A stretch of DNA of 60,000 nt from Lineus longissimus. Taxonomy: Eukaryota > Nemertea > Pilidiophora > Heteronemertea > Lineidae. The position numbers and the translations under genes were made by a program. The stretch spans positions 27,594,599 through 27,654,598 of the forward strand of contig NC_088309.1 in assembly GCF_910592395.1 (NCBI RefSeq), in the 5' to 3' direction. Positions within the stretch are counted from its first letter, which is position 1; every line of letters begins with the position of its first letter. The notes under the pieces were generated by a model. The model was not told the origin of the DNA. It made no database searches and saw only the letters and a program-made list of their open reading frames with translations. Shown here piece after piece: positions 38,849 through 51,300 of this stretch.

Positions 38849-39724
38849 ATGCATCCTTTCAGTATCGAGTACCTGACCTCACCTGCCGTCGGGAAGAAGA
38901 CAGACCGGCCATGGTCCCCAGCATCTCTTGATAGCGACACTCCAAGGACACCATCCCCAGCCAGCAGCGTCTCTTCACACAGCAAGTCTCCATCCTCCTC
39001 GCATCTGGGTCAGGAATTAGATCCCTCGGTGGCCAAGGCTCTGATCCTACTGGAAAGGCATGCATCATCCACTGGAGGAGCGAAAAGGACGTCTGAGAAG
39101 CCAGAACATTCTTACATAGCCATGATCTCCATGGCCATACTCCACGCACCAGTCAAAAAGATGCTACTCTCGGATATTTACCAGTACATCATGGATTGCT
39201 TTCCTTACTACAACAATCAGAACAAGGCATGGAGAAACAGCGTCCGGCACAATCTCTCCCTGAACGAGTGTTTCATCAAATGCGGCAGAGCTGACAATGG
39301 CAAAGGCAACTTTTGGGCAATTCATCCTGCGTGTGTCGAGGATTTCGCTCGTGGTGACTTCAGGCGGAGACAAGCAAGGCGACGGGCCAGGCAGTGTAAC
39401 AATCGAGTTGACGATGGACGGCTTTCTGGAATGACTGGTAACGTCAAGTACAGCTGCTACGTGCCTGTGGATTCTCATACATCTTTTGCTGGATATCATC
39501 CTTATTCGACCCCATCTTACGCTCAACAGCCACCGTACCCCGTTACATCACAGATGACGCCAATGCCAATGGGTTACACCGGATATACGCAACGAATGAT
39601 GACATCACCAGCAATGTTGCCATCTCCGGCAATGACGTATGACGGGTCAGCTTATACGTCACTTCCGTCTCCGATGTCTTACGTTTCTAAAGCATCGGGA
39701 AATATGTCACTACCGGCTTGGTAA
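38849..39724 (+). CDS. foxQ2: FoxQ2-like forkhead transcription factor, single exon
   Basis: 291-residue nuclear DNA-binding protein. The forkhead domain spans about residues 84-182: KPEHSYIAMISMAILHAP, SDIYQYIMDCFPYY, recognition helix NKAWRNSVRHNLSLNE (125-140), then NGKGNFWAIHP and the basic wing DFRRRQARRRARQ, a tail typical of FoxQ2. Near the N-terminus PFSIEYL (3-9) resembles the EH1-type Groucho-binding motif described in FoxQ2 proteins. A Ser/Pro-rich region and a C-terminal Pro/Met/Tyr-rich region flank the domain. The start codon at 38849 is the first after the CCAAT/TATA promoter and keeps the EH1-like motif. Being intronless fits many FoxQ2 genes. In other animals FoxQ2 specifies anterior/apical ectoderm; that role is inferred here. 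A divergent FoxQ2 paralogue is as likely as the classical copy. Confidence 0.93.
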   Translation: MHPFSIEYLTSPAVGKKTDRPWSPASLDSDTPRTPSPASSVSSHSKSPSSSHLGQELDPSVAKALILLERHASSTGGAKRTSEKPEHSYIAMISMAILHAPVKKMLLSDIYQYIMDCFPYYNNQNKAWRNSVRHNLSLNECFIKCGRADNGKGNFWAIHPACVEDFARGDFRRRQARRRARQCNNRVDDGRLSGMTGNVKYSCYVPVDSHTSFAGYHPYSTPSYAQQPPYPVTSQMTPMPMGYTGYTQRMMTSPAMLPSPAMTYDGSAYTSLPSPMSYVSKASGNMSLPAW

Positions 39725-40049
39725 GACCATTGAACATTGTGATGCTGGATATTTCACTTGATCGGGACATTCAGCAGGTGTGCGAACGTGCTATTTTATG
39801 TGCGAGGACTATTTGACTGTTTTCATGTACATGGCGATGCCCGCTCTGTAACGATTTTGAGTGTTTCCGAGCCAAGGTGCATCAGTTTTGTTTGAACCTC
39901 GGGGACAAGAACCACGATTATCAATGGTTCACATAACTATCCCATTGGCTTTCGAAAGTGGTTGCCTTGTGACTTCCCTAACCATTCAACTTGTCAATAG
40001 TTCCTTTATTTTGATGTTAATAACTGTACCTGTTATATAATAATGGCAA

Positions 40050-40057
40050 TGTAAATA
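40050..40057 (+). promoter_or_regulatory. Pumilio response element in probable FoxQ2 3'UTR
   Basis: TGTAAATA matches the PUF-protein consensus UGUANAUA, 326 bases after the FoxQ2 stop. That it lies in the mRNA is inferred. Confidence 0.35.
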
Positions 40058-40926
40058 TTGTAGCCATATTAATAGTGTAGATACTCTCAGGTTGTATGCA
40101 ATACAATGTAATAATGTACAGAGAAGATTTACATGTATTTATCAATTAAATCAATTCATACTGAATTATTGTAGCGACTTGTATGTTAGTCCAGGATGTC
40201 CCCTATCACCTCACAACAACCACAACCCCCCTGGATCTCATTTTTTCCCGCCCAGTGGTATGAGCTATCTGGACCAGGGTTCCGCGAACATTGGCGTGCC
40301 CACGCTTCTTGAGGACGAGAATATAAACTGGAGAGAATGGAGATCATCCCATGTTTGCCTGCCGTAACACTGTAATGAGAAGCTGATCAGTGCGGTAATA
40401 TCCCGCGTGGAACGCTATCAATCTTACCATTCCTTTACCAATGAGGATGCTTTATTACGCATGCATTCCTGAATTTACTCATCATGCGCCATGCAATCAT
40501 CGTTTTATGCAAAACTATTCATAGGAAAAGCAATAATATTTCCAATTAATTCGTACAGCACTTGTGTAAGCACCAAAAAAAGTGTTGTATTGATTAACAG
40601 TGCCCCACCTGCTCCGATAGACGATACACGTGATACCAGGGGGAGCAGTGAGCCTTGGCAGGTACATTACTTAAACATTAGTCTAATGGTTCCATACATC
40701 TACGGAGCTTGTGTAACAAAGAGGAGGAGGCGGCCAACAAGTCCAATTGCTTGAACTAGCATGCTGACACATTGCATCCAATATGCGATCAGACTTTCAA
40801 TGCCAATTCACCCTGTGGACGAAATACGCAGGTTGAGGCATTGATTTTCATGTCTGGGTTCAAATGTTTCTCGTAGTGAGGCGATCACATCGTGTACCAG
40901 AGCCAAGGATGCGGCCACGTATAGTC

Positions 40927-40932
40927 AATAAA
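40927..40932 (+). terminator. Possible poly(A) signal of FoxQ2
   Basis: AATAAA followed within 20 bases by a T/G-rich stretch (acgtcttttgtcc). It is the first canonical hexamer I noticed after the FoxQ2 stop; ATTAAA at about 40145 is an alternative. Confidence 0.35.
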
Positions 40933-43307
40933 AGTCTGAAACGTCTTTTGTCCTTATCAAGTGAGACATCGTGAAGGAGGATATATTAAGAGGTATTGAA
41001 CGCACTCAGACAGCTACGGATGGATATCACGGTATCATCTTACTCATTGACAGGTAAGTCCTCATTACAGTCTACTAATCAGTAAAATCGAACTTTTGTT
41101 GTTGCACGCGGTTTGTGAAGCGACTAAGAACTGAGGCCTGGCCAATGATTGACGTCATCGAAGTACTTTCCTTCCTAACCTGACGGACAAACGTATCCTC
41201 TCAATACAACGTGTTCATCCGAGGTGAATCGCGTACTATTTCTCCGCTGCCGTTGTAACATTGTTTTGGTTGGTCTACATGTTGCAGTCTTTCCATACAA
41301 TAGGCCACTAGAGAGACTTTTCAAATGGGGGAATTGGAGAAAAACGTGTCAATTTATCATCCAGCGTTCTCAAACAATGAGGAGAGAGTTCTCCATCGTG
41401 CACGTCTAATTTACCTGATTTCATTAAGGGAACATTGCAAGTCCGTTATTGATGCAAGACAGTGACATCCTCAATTACTAACTTGCTGATTACTCTCAAT
41501 GTCTCCTCTTATGAAATGAATGACATTTTTGTAGCATTTTGTAACATTCTTTGATAAACCTGACAATTATTTTGATATAGCTGTCATCATTCCTTGCCAT
41601 TGTCAGCCAAGTTGAACGAAGAACACTCAGACTCTCCCATAGCACGCCATCCCAAACAAACCGAGATTTGCTATACGTTTTTTTGTCTCAAATATCATCA
41701 TGCAATTTAATGCTCACACGAACATGTTTAGAAATCTGACGACACTTTAATGAATGCGTATTGTGTTAAATTCTCGTCTGATCTCGTCTCCCTTCTTCAA
41801 CTTGATGGATGGGTTAAGTATCGGTGATATAAAGCGGATAACGATCCATCATCACCCCAGGCTCTTTGAGACCATTTCCCTCCACTGCTGAGTAGAATTC
41901 CTTGTTACCCACTTCTCTCCTATTACCGTCTTACGCAACGACAAGAAAGCTCATTGTCATTTCATTCTACAGAGATTATGCCTTCGGTAGCGCGCGAGAG
42001 GATGGGCCAGGAGAAGTGTTCTCTTCAAGTAGTTCTTCAAAAATGATATATTTTGGCTTTGACAACTTCCGGTCCAGTTATCACCGAATCACGAAAAGTG
42101 AGTGAGTTGAAATCTGTTTGATCCTGCATTAAAAACAACTTGCTTGATAATTTCTGGTTGCAGTATATAGGTTCCAGCCGGTAGATTGAAAATAACACAC
42201 ACGATCAAATTGTAGTAGTTTCCCTGATGTCTGACTAATCTTCTCTGGGAAGATTTTTCTTGGTTATACAATCATGTAGTTAACGCAGACATAAAGATCC
42301 TTGACAAGTTGTATGTGAAGAAAACTCTGGTGGAGATCGTCTTTATAAGAAACTTTCTTGAAACTGATTTAAGCTTCTGTTCGGTTTCCTTGCATTAAAA
42401 CATCGTTTTCCGCCTACATATCAATGTTCCCTCCGCATTAGGTTTTCTACCGATATTTTATTTTCGCGGTGCTTGTATATATTGGCAGTGGAAAGAGCAC
42501 ATTTTTTCAGCTGCTTCAAATAGTCACAACCTTCGCTTAATTTTATACAGCAGCTATTGAATGTATTCACATTATATGAGCAGCCTACTACTTAATTGGT
42601 TACCAGCCTCCGCGCCATAGGCCTTCAGTCGATATATTGATTATCCATATTTACACGGATGTCTGGTAGTGTACCTTTTCATTGCATCTCGCCAGATCGG
42701 CTCAAATAACATATTCATCTTATTCAATTTCACCTTCCTTATTTGTTTTGCTAAGATTTCCCTGGTGGCGACTTCACTTCTCGTCAGACACACCATTCAT
42801 AAACCACAGCTATACACTGCTTGTCTCAGACAGGACTTCGTAAAGGAAAAGGAAAACTATACATATACATGTATCTCTTATCAAGTTTTTCTCAGGAGCT
42901 TTGTGGTCTTGACATCATACTGGCAACAAATAAGCTTTGTGGCCATCATTGCCTTAAATCCAAGATCCTCGATCTACTTTAAAAGTAGCCAAATACTCAT
43001 TATTTGACAAATAAAGTCAATTAGGCTGCAAATCATGGATTGGGCAGGACGAGATGACAAAAAGGGGAACAAGTCTATCTTAGCGGACACCTTCCCCTTC
43101 CCCTTCATTCGCACAGCCACTGACTGCTATATCAACAAGGTAGAGGTGCGTGACCTTCTGAGAGATTTTAAGCAGCTTTCGCCCCCACGCATTCCATGAA
43201 TCATCCTTTTATTCTCGTTGTGCGTTTTTCATTTGACTTTGTGCATAATCACTATGACAAAAAAACATGGTGTTCAAGTATACTGAAACTTTTAAGAACA
43301 TCGAGAA

Positions 43308-45383
43308 ATGTACGTGATTACATGTGCATTACATGTTACATGTTTGTGGTCAGAGTGGCTAGGTGTGTATAACACTGGATTAGACCGCTTTATTCCGCGG
43401 AAAACTATTCGTGACAAAAGCTATCCGCCATGGATTGACCGCGAAGTGAGACGCATGTCAACAAAAGTGAATGCTGCCCGCCGCTGCGCAAAAAACAGGA
43501 ACAGTGACTCTTGTTGGAGGAAATACCGGCGCCTGCGCAATGAACTCAGAAATTTGACCCGTGACAAATACAAAGCGAATGTAAACAATCTTGGATCAGA
43601 AGTGCGTAGAAACCCAAAACGTTTTTGGAACTTCTATCACGCAAAAACCAAATCAAACTCTATACCAGAGACAGCGAAGCTGGGCAATGAGTCTTTTGTG
43701 ACTCCTCTGCGCAAGGCAAAAGCCTTCAATGGTTATTTTTATTCCAATTTTTCTCATCACAACGACTTGAGAAAACCTGATGTTACCATGTATGATAATT
43801 ATAACCTTGATTCTGTTAACTTTACAGCAGTTGAGGTGAAATCGGTATTAAACAGGCTGGACAAGACTAAGGCCTGTGGGCCTGACAGGGTCTCTAATCG
43901 TGTTCTGAGGGAGTGTGCCTCTACACTGTGTTCTTCACTCGCATTTTTATTCAACGTTTCAATGCAGACAGGTGTTTTACCAAACGATTGGAAAATCGCT
44001 AACGTTGTGCCAGTGTACAAGAAGGGAGACAAGCATTTGATTTCAAATTATAGACCCGTGTCTCTCCTATCTGTGGTTTCTAAAGTAATGGAACGTTGCA
44101 TTTATAACAGTATCTATCCAGTCTTAAGTCCGTCAGTCTATAAAGGCCAGCATGGCTTCTGTAACAGGCGGTCAACGGCCACTCAGCTTGTTCAGTTCCA
44201 GCATAGACTGGGCCAGGTCTTAGATAGTGGGGGTCAAACTGATGTTATATATTTGGATTTTGCTAAAGCTTTCGATTCCGTTCCCCATTGCCTCTTATTA
44301 CATAAGATTCGTTCCTTTGGAATCTGTGGACGTCTTCTGAGTTGGTTAACGTCGTATCTTACAAATAGGAAGCAGAGAGTTGTGATTAATGGCTCGGAGT
44401 CATCACTTTTAGATGTACTGTCTGGTGTGCCGCAAGGGTCAATTTTAGGCCCTCTTTTATTCTTATTGTACGTAAATGATATTGCTGAGGTCGTTAGTGA
44501 CGGTACTGCCATGGATCTTTTTGCTGATGATTCCAAAATGTGTAGGGAGATAGAGTCTGTAACCGACTGTCTGCTACTTCAGACCGACCTTGATAAATTG
44601 TACGCTTGGAGTAAACGGTGGGGCATGACATTTAGCCCAAGCAAATGCATGGTCATGAGTGTTACTAGGAAGTTAAATCCGACACACTTCTTTTACAATA
44701 TCAATGGTTTTGCATTGTGTCGGGTTGATAAATTCAAGGATCTTGGTATTGTCTTTTCTTCGGACCTGTCATGGTCATCTCATGTCAATGGTATTGCAAG
44801 CAGTGCAAGTAGAATGTGGGGTATGATCAGGCGTGTATGCGGGCGTACTGCAGACGTTAATTTGAATATCATGTTGTATAAATCACTTGTGCGTAGTCGC
44901 CTTGAATATGGTACGGTGGTATTCGACACACATGTGCGACGTGATCTTGAAACTTTAGAGCGTGTCCAGCGGAGGGTGACTCGTCACATTTTAGGCCCTG
45001 ATATGCCATATGTGGAGCGTCTGCGAGCGTTGTCTCTGCTGCCCCTGTCGTACCGTCGGGAAATCAAGGATCTAGTTTTTATGCACGATTCTTATTATAA
45101 TGTCCTGGATTTTAATGCACGTTTTTATATAACCCCGGCTGTAAGGGGCGACGGTTTACGACTGGCGCAGCCGAGATTCCACTCGGAGACGTTCGGTGCC
45201 TCATACTGGGTGAGGACACCGAAGCTGTGGAACAGCCTCCCGGTCCAATTACATAATTTGAAAAAAATGCATTTTAAATCGTCCCTTAATGTTTATTATT
45301 TTGACAGGTTGGATCGTTTGGATGTCGACGACATGTGCACTTTCGTCACTTTCTGCCGTTGTGCAAACTGTCGGCCCACTTAG
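43308..45383 (+). mobile_element. Non-LTR retrotransposon reverse transcriptase frame (5'-truncated ORF2)
   Basis: A 691-codon open frame, uninterrupted, with a full reverse transcriptase: DKTKACGPDRVSNRVL near residue 184, DFAKAFD (317-323, first catalytic Asp), GVPQGSILGPLLF (from 373), and FADD (405-408, catalytic pair). A C-terminal region with SYWVRTPKLWNSLPVQL follows, as in CR1/Jockey-group elements. The upstream endonuclease domain is absent, so the copy is 5'-truncated; the first roughly 15 residues (43308-43350) are probably host DNA. Such elements move by target-primed reverse transcription. The open frame suggests a fairly young insertion. The clade within CR1/L2/Jockey is not resolved. 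Confidence 0.93.
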
Positions 45384-45567
45384 TGCGCATGTCGCCGGCA
45401 CCCCGACGACACAACCCATATTATCTGGTGCCATATAATAGGTCTCGACCTACATGGTTACCAGTGTAATGCATGTACGTTTTATTTTGTTCATAATCCA
45501 ATGTCTTGTCATGTTATATCAAATATTGTACATGTATTTTACACGAATAAATAAATAAAAAAAAAAA
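45384..45567 (+). mobile_element. 3'UTR and A-rich tail of the retrotransposon
   Basis: About 160 bp after the stop leads to aataaataaataaaaaaaaa, ending at 45567 before cagccagag. This is the expected 3' end of a poly(A)-tailed non-LTR copy. A target-site duplication could not be identified because the 5' end is uncertain. Confidence 0.8.
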
Positions 45568-46050
45568 CAGCCAGAGAGAATCCCTAAATGTCGTCAACAA
45601 AGGCCTCATGCAGAGGCTTCTCATCTATTCACAACTTTCAAATGGCTTGGGGTGATCATCAAATATTCCCGATACTACTGTTACGAAAGTTCAAATTACT
45701 CCCACTGAGCCAGTTAATCAATATTTTGTATCTATAGTGGAGTCTATCCTACGACTTGTAATGAGGGGATAGCGAAATCACCTCCTTTTGAGGTCACGAA
45801 TACCTGGATTGCTCTTTTGACGATGTTTCTGATTACGTTTTGAATGATATTGATTTACTCCGCTGTGCTGTAGCATGGCTTTTGCCATTAAATGATGCTT
45901 GAATCAAACAACGATTTCATGAGATTTGTTTTCAGCTGTAATGCATATCCCGTTTGATGTTTTCTCACCTAAACACGAGACACACTGATCTTAAAGCTTG
46001 CCGTAATGCACAGTTTCCTTGCAGTGTAGTGCAATGGAAATGAGTCGTTA

Positions 46051-46086
46051 CATCCATTGGATCCATTGCTGGATATCCAATGGATG
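46051..46086. repeat. 12-bp perfect hairpin
   Basis: catccattggat and its reverse complement atccaatggatg enclose 12 nt that also contain ccattg and tggat. Confidence 0.8.
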
Positions 46087-48084
46087 GTTTTGAAATAATA
46101 ACAGCAAGTTGCAAGCAAAGAGGAAACGAAATGAATGTGAAGGTATCGTTTCAAATGTCTTCATCTTTGACACCTCTGCACCCTGTCGTATGCATCGCGG
46201 TTTCGTAAGTCGGGTGAATCGTCTGCAGAAATGAGCTGTTCCTTCGGTAGCAGGCAGCCTGCCTCATCAAGGAAACAGCGTTGATGGCCTGCTGCCTTGG
46301 GCCAACAAGATGGCTGTGTTTCCTGTAGACATGTCGACATGACACTTATATGGACTGGACATCAATACTGGCAGGCTTTTATTGTCTATCAGTGAAGGCC
46401 GATGAGTGATATGGAGACCGAGATAGCTTCCGAAATCTTTAATGGACAGCTGATGTCATTTTCAAGTTATATGTACCATCACTAATAGAGATATCTGGTA
46501 ATTGTTGATGGGTTATTGCTGTCATATCTATATTAGAGGCAACCCTTTAGATCTGAATGGTGACATGTTGAAGTCACCTGTGGCTGCTGCCTGTATTTGA
46601 TTCGCCGAAGGTACACAGTTCAGCAGTTTTAAATACCTGTGAAAGTGTCCACCCGCAACTTATGGTGACGGATCAGGTACGGGGTATGGTTCTTAATTCA
46701 TAGAGATCTAAAACCTTCAGTACTGAAGTTTCACCAACTCGGGCAACTTCAGTGTGTACTGGCTAAAGTTCATGGTGAACAAACTTTTGCAAAACATTGA
46801 ATACTGAGCCAGAAAATCACCAAGCAGACTATACAAAGTCGTTCTCTAGTTGTAGCCATGGGAACAAACGTTGAGAATAAGGGGCTGTAATCAGGAAGGG
46901 ACATTATTCTATTCAAGACGATGATATGGATCACGTCGCAAACCCTTTGTGGCAGGTTACCATGTTTTAGTAAATAACAAACAAAGCTAGTGGTTTTTAC
47001 GTCATACATTCATGTAATATGCATTTCGATAAAACACAAGATGTACATGTACTATAAGTGTACCTTCTGCAATGTTCCTTTTAGTAGCTCTAGAAAAAAT
47101 ATGGCTTTCCAATTCGTGTCCTTCGCATGAAGAAATGATGCTCTTTGCTAAACAACCACGTTTATCTCTGGTAACCACAAAGCATGGTAATGACTTATGA
47201 TGTTCGATGGCGGATCGCGCCCTGTTTCAAAGAGCTTTTCGCTGTTCATATTCCGCCAACGACCAGAAACCATCGTCAAATGTAATGATCATGATGATGG
47301 CCGATCACATTTGTTTTAACGGGATATTGTCATGTGTTCATGCAATGTATTCTGCAAGTGCACAGAAACTCCTATAGTTAAGCTTATGGTGACGCTCCCG
47401 TGCTACTAAGGATAAAAAAAGTCGATTTACGAGTTTCGTGTAAATGAGTTCGCGTCTGACTTGATGAAACCAGAGACTTTCTTCCTTCCTCGTCCGTTAG
47501 GTTCGCGAAACCTGCCTAACTGAATTCACATCAACCCGATTAATTGGGAGAACGATAACCCCCTTTAATCAGTTACATTGAAACCTGAGAATATAGAGAC
47601 GCCCTAAATGTCCACCGTATCGTTTCAATCTCTAATCATTGTCATTAATGATCACTATCGCACAGAAGTGTGGTCAATAAACTTACCATGCCTCTTTAGT
47701 ATATGGCAAGCGAAAGTCAAAGCAGATTTCCAATGACGAGAAATACGCACTCAGTTTTTTTCATTGAGGTCCCAGGTCAATTCTCTTGCGTTCACACAGA
47801 TATTCCTGATTACACAAGGTATTGGAGCTGACACTTATTGCAGCTTTATCGGATCAACGTGAAATCATATAAATAATGTGGTGGTAATATTTCATCCGGA
47901 GCTGCAAGATTTATAGACAAAGCTCTATCATCGACAAGTCTCTCGGTTCATTTTTCACACGCGCCGGCCGGGAAACACTGTTGATGGAGCGTCGAATATA
48001 TCATACCTATTGACCCTAGAGATATAAGAAGGAAGATATCGCCTGGTCATCGGTAATCGAATCATGTCAATGGTGTGTCTGATA

Positions 48085-48358
48085 GATCACTCCTCAAAAT
48101 CTGGATAATGAGGAAACAAGACAAGAGCAAAGATCGTACTTTGCCTGAGTGTTTTCTTTGAAAAGAGAGAGCATGACGAAACACACCTTAGCAGAAAGAA
48201 GGCTAGTTTACTTAGCGCTGTTTTCGCTTAAAAAGTATTCTTCTGATGAGATCACTCCTCAGAATCTGGCTAATGAGGAGGGAACGAGACAAGAGCAAAG
48301 ACCATATATTGCTTTAGTGTTCTCTTTGATGAGTAAAGGGAGAAATCAGGACGAAAGA
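48085..48358. repeat. Diverged direct duplication, period 164 bp
   Basis: gatcactcctcaaaatctgg at 48085 and the near-identical text at 48249 each continue through taatgagga and gacaagagcaaaga to a gtgtt/ttctctttga block, about 100 bp per copy. The second copy lies in a 150-codon open frame (48149-48601) of no known family. Confidence 0.8.
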
Positions 48359-51300
48359 CAGCAAAATATGTTCCTCATGGTATATTTGTCTTTTACGTGT
48401 CATCAGCAATCAGGTTTAGCTTGGACGACGGCTTTATGGATCAGAAGGAAAGAGTTTGTGAGTGCTCTTTCGAGTGGATGTACATTGCTTGACTTCTTCT
48501 TCAGCACATGTCGACCCAGTATCTTGAAATCTAAAGCTTGCATATGTATGTACACCTTAGGCATAATTCATGCAAGAGGAATAATAAAACAACAACCATG
48601 AAATATGTTAACACATCATGCCAGTTGCCACGTATGAACTACACATCTACATGTCAAATAGGCTTGCAAGGGCAATACACCTTGATACCGGTAGTTGATA
48701 AGAAGGTTTTCCACCAGCAGCTTCGTAATGAAGTACGTTTTAACAACATTTACGCCATCAAAACAGAGAATCCGCGGTATTGAGTGTGCTTTTTATCGGA
48801 GGTGGTCAATGAATAGAAGCTTCCAAACCACAACCAAAAAGGTAACTCTTTGAATGGTTTATCATGAAGAACAGGTGACCAATTTGAAATCTGTTCAATA
48901 GTTGGAGCTGAATGGCCAGAAGCGCAAGGTTGTAACGTAAATGAGCTGTGGTTGTAGCGGTGAAGCAGGTAAGGAAACGCTCCATCAAAGCCACCTACTG
49001 CCTCAACAATAGGTGATTGACTTCCCATCGCCAGTTATCGTAAACGGAGCCTTTAATGAGATGAAGAAGAGGATGAATTATTGGAATCAACTCGGTCCTT
49101 TCTCTCCCTTTGTATACCATTGACGGCACCATTCCTTTCAATGTGAACTAACTTTAGCCAAGGTGGATAAAGGATGATGATGTTAAGAGGTGACTTGGTC
49201 TCGGGCGTCTTGTGGGTCTTCACGGAGAAGCCGTAAATCTCTCACACTTTCTTCAGGCTTCAGCTACGGAAATGTTCTATTGCTGTATCACTTGATACAT
49301 GCCATGGTGTCTGCGATGAAATTAAGAAAAGTGATTACAAACCCTTAGTTTTGAACACCTGATGCGCGGGTTTTGGAGAGACACTGTACAATTTCAGTGT
49401 TCAAGTCATAGTTTTAGATATCGGTGATCAAAACGAATCAGATTTCCAATACCATGTTCAAAAGACCACCGTTGCACCATTTGCATGGTCACAAGATCAC
49501 CACGAGAAAGGATGGAACTATGCTCCTACAAAGCCTGCCGTATTGTACCCTAAAGGATGAGTGATTTAGAAGTGGTTTCAGGTTCTTAGTAGGTTAATTA
49601 TATCTCAGTGTTCCCCAACAAAAACAAAAGATGAAATAAGCCGTTATTTGACAATAGAGTCTCACAAGATAGTTTTGGTATCAAGCGTTCCACATACAAT
49701 GAGTGAAGACGCTGAGATATTGGACCAGGAACTGTCATGACTGTCTAGAATGTATTGAACAGAATCGACAGCCTTTCAGTGCAAGATTTGGGAACAGATG
49801 ATCTGATCCTTCTACTTGAACTCCCACATGTTTATTATACTTAATGCCATGGCTGAAGGCTATCACATTTCATCTTTGCAATCTTTTCCATGACTCTTTC
49901 CGTGACAGTCTCATCATCGAAAATTAACGTTACTTTACAATCTCGGTAAGAGCTGATAATTGCTTCCTGTCTTTCAAAGCTGGTAGGACAGATTAATTGT
50001 TCTCTTAGAGTAAGATGAAATTGCTCATTACAAATTGAAATACATGCTCTGGCTTATAAACAGTTTGTTCCATGTGTGTTGCAGAATCTCCTCATCGAAG
50101 ATAAATTCATTTGACACGTTTTTAAACAAACATTGGCTACAAAGGTTATATGAAATTGCTCTGTAGGCACCATGACATGTCCCATCAAAATGACGTTTCA
50201 AAGATTTAGTACCAATATCATGATATATTGTTTAGTCAGAGGGAATGAACCCCTGTAGATGGTCATCAAGTACGTGGCAAAATATCAAGCTTCCTCCAAC
50301 ATTGAGCGCTATCACTGCGAATATCAACGACTGTGCAAATTTGATTCGGAATATCTCTGCCGTGGATTACATCGTGCATTTCGGCTTGCTTGTCTGCCAT
50401 ACCATTAGAGCAATGCGAGTCCGCATTTCGTCCTGCTTAAGGTAAGATTGCTTTCACGGAAATGAGAATAACACTAATAATAATCCTTGTATCTGCACTC
50501 CCAGATATCCCAAGACCGTTCCAGTAGATCTGATGTCATAATAACTTTGAGATCAGGATTCATTACGATTATATCATGCTTACATTGTAACTGTAGCAAC
50601 TTGATCAGTGAGTTTACAAAGTGTCGTATTCGTCAAGTGAAAGAACCCGATTGCGCTGAGAAGCTAAGAAGCTAAGAAGCTATAAGAAGGATTGAATGTC
50701 AATTAACTTCGGATTGACAGGGAAAAAACAATCCAATTTTCGCATGATAAGTGCTTCCCTGCACAGCTACGTATTGTGAAGATTGAAAAACCTTCGGGCG
50801 AAGAGTGAAAATGAAATCAGATTGGAATTCACTTTTGATTGAGCTCTCAGTGAAATCCTGCTGATAGTCAATGGTAGTTCAACGTTCGGGACTACGCTGA
50901 ACGTACAGACGTAACTAATAGACTACGCTAGGTTTAAAAGAAAATGTGTTCTGATTAAGCCTTCCCATGTAGATAAAGCAAACCTTGATTTCAAACCATC
51001 ATCCGTAAACCAAGTATCGTTTTCCTGATTTGACGTGATTGAACTTCGTTTCTCTGTGGCCTTTACCTCTGATGAGAGCAACATTCCTCTCCTCAAAAAC
51101 GATTCAGTCGGCGCGTCAGTTGTCATGGTAGCTGTAGCAAAAAGAAGGTTCTATTTGGCGAACGTTAGCTATTTATGATTGACAATTTAATCGACGTGGG
51201 AGTTTAGCTTTTTATATCGATTACTAGTATGTTCGCACCAAAATACCAATGTTCGCATTATAACATTTTTTAAACTCGCCAGCACGACGACCCATAGCTC

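Larger units (their letters stand above)
39725..43307. other. FoxQ2 3' region and intergenic DNA
   Basis: Contains a Pumilio-type element TGTAAATA at 40050-40057 and an AATAAA at 40927-40932 that could end a 1.2-kb 3'UTR. A 54-codon frame at 43035-43199 is unrecognised. No other gene or RNA was seen. Confidence 0.65.

Noticed and set aside
43112-43124. acagcca near 43116 as target-site duplication partner of the text after the poly(A) tail
   Set aside because: Only seven matching bases, and it lies more than 200 bp before the first retrotransposon-like residues.
48149-48601. 150-codon open frame as a protein gene
   Set aside because: No recognised family, no promoter or splice context, and it overlaps one unit of a duplicated repeat.
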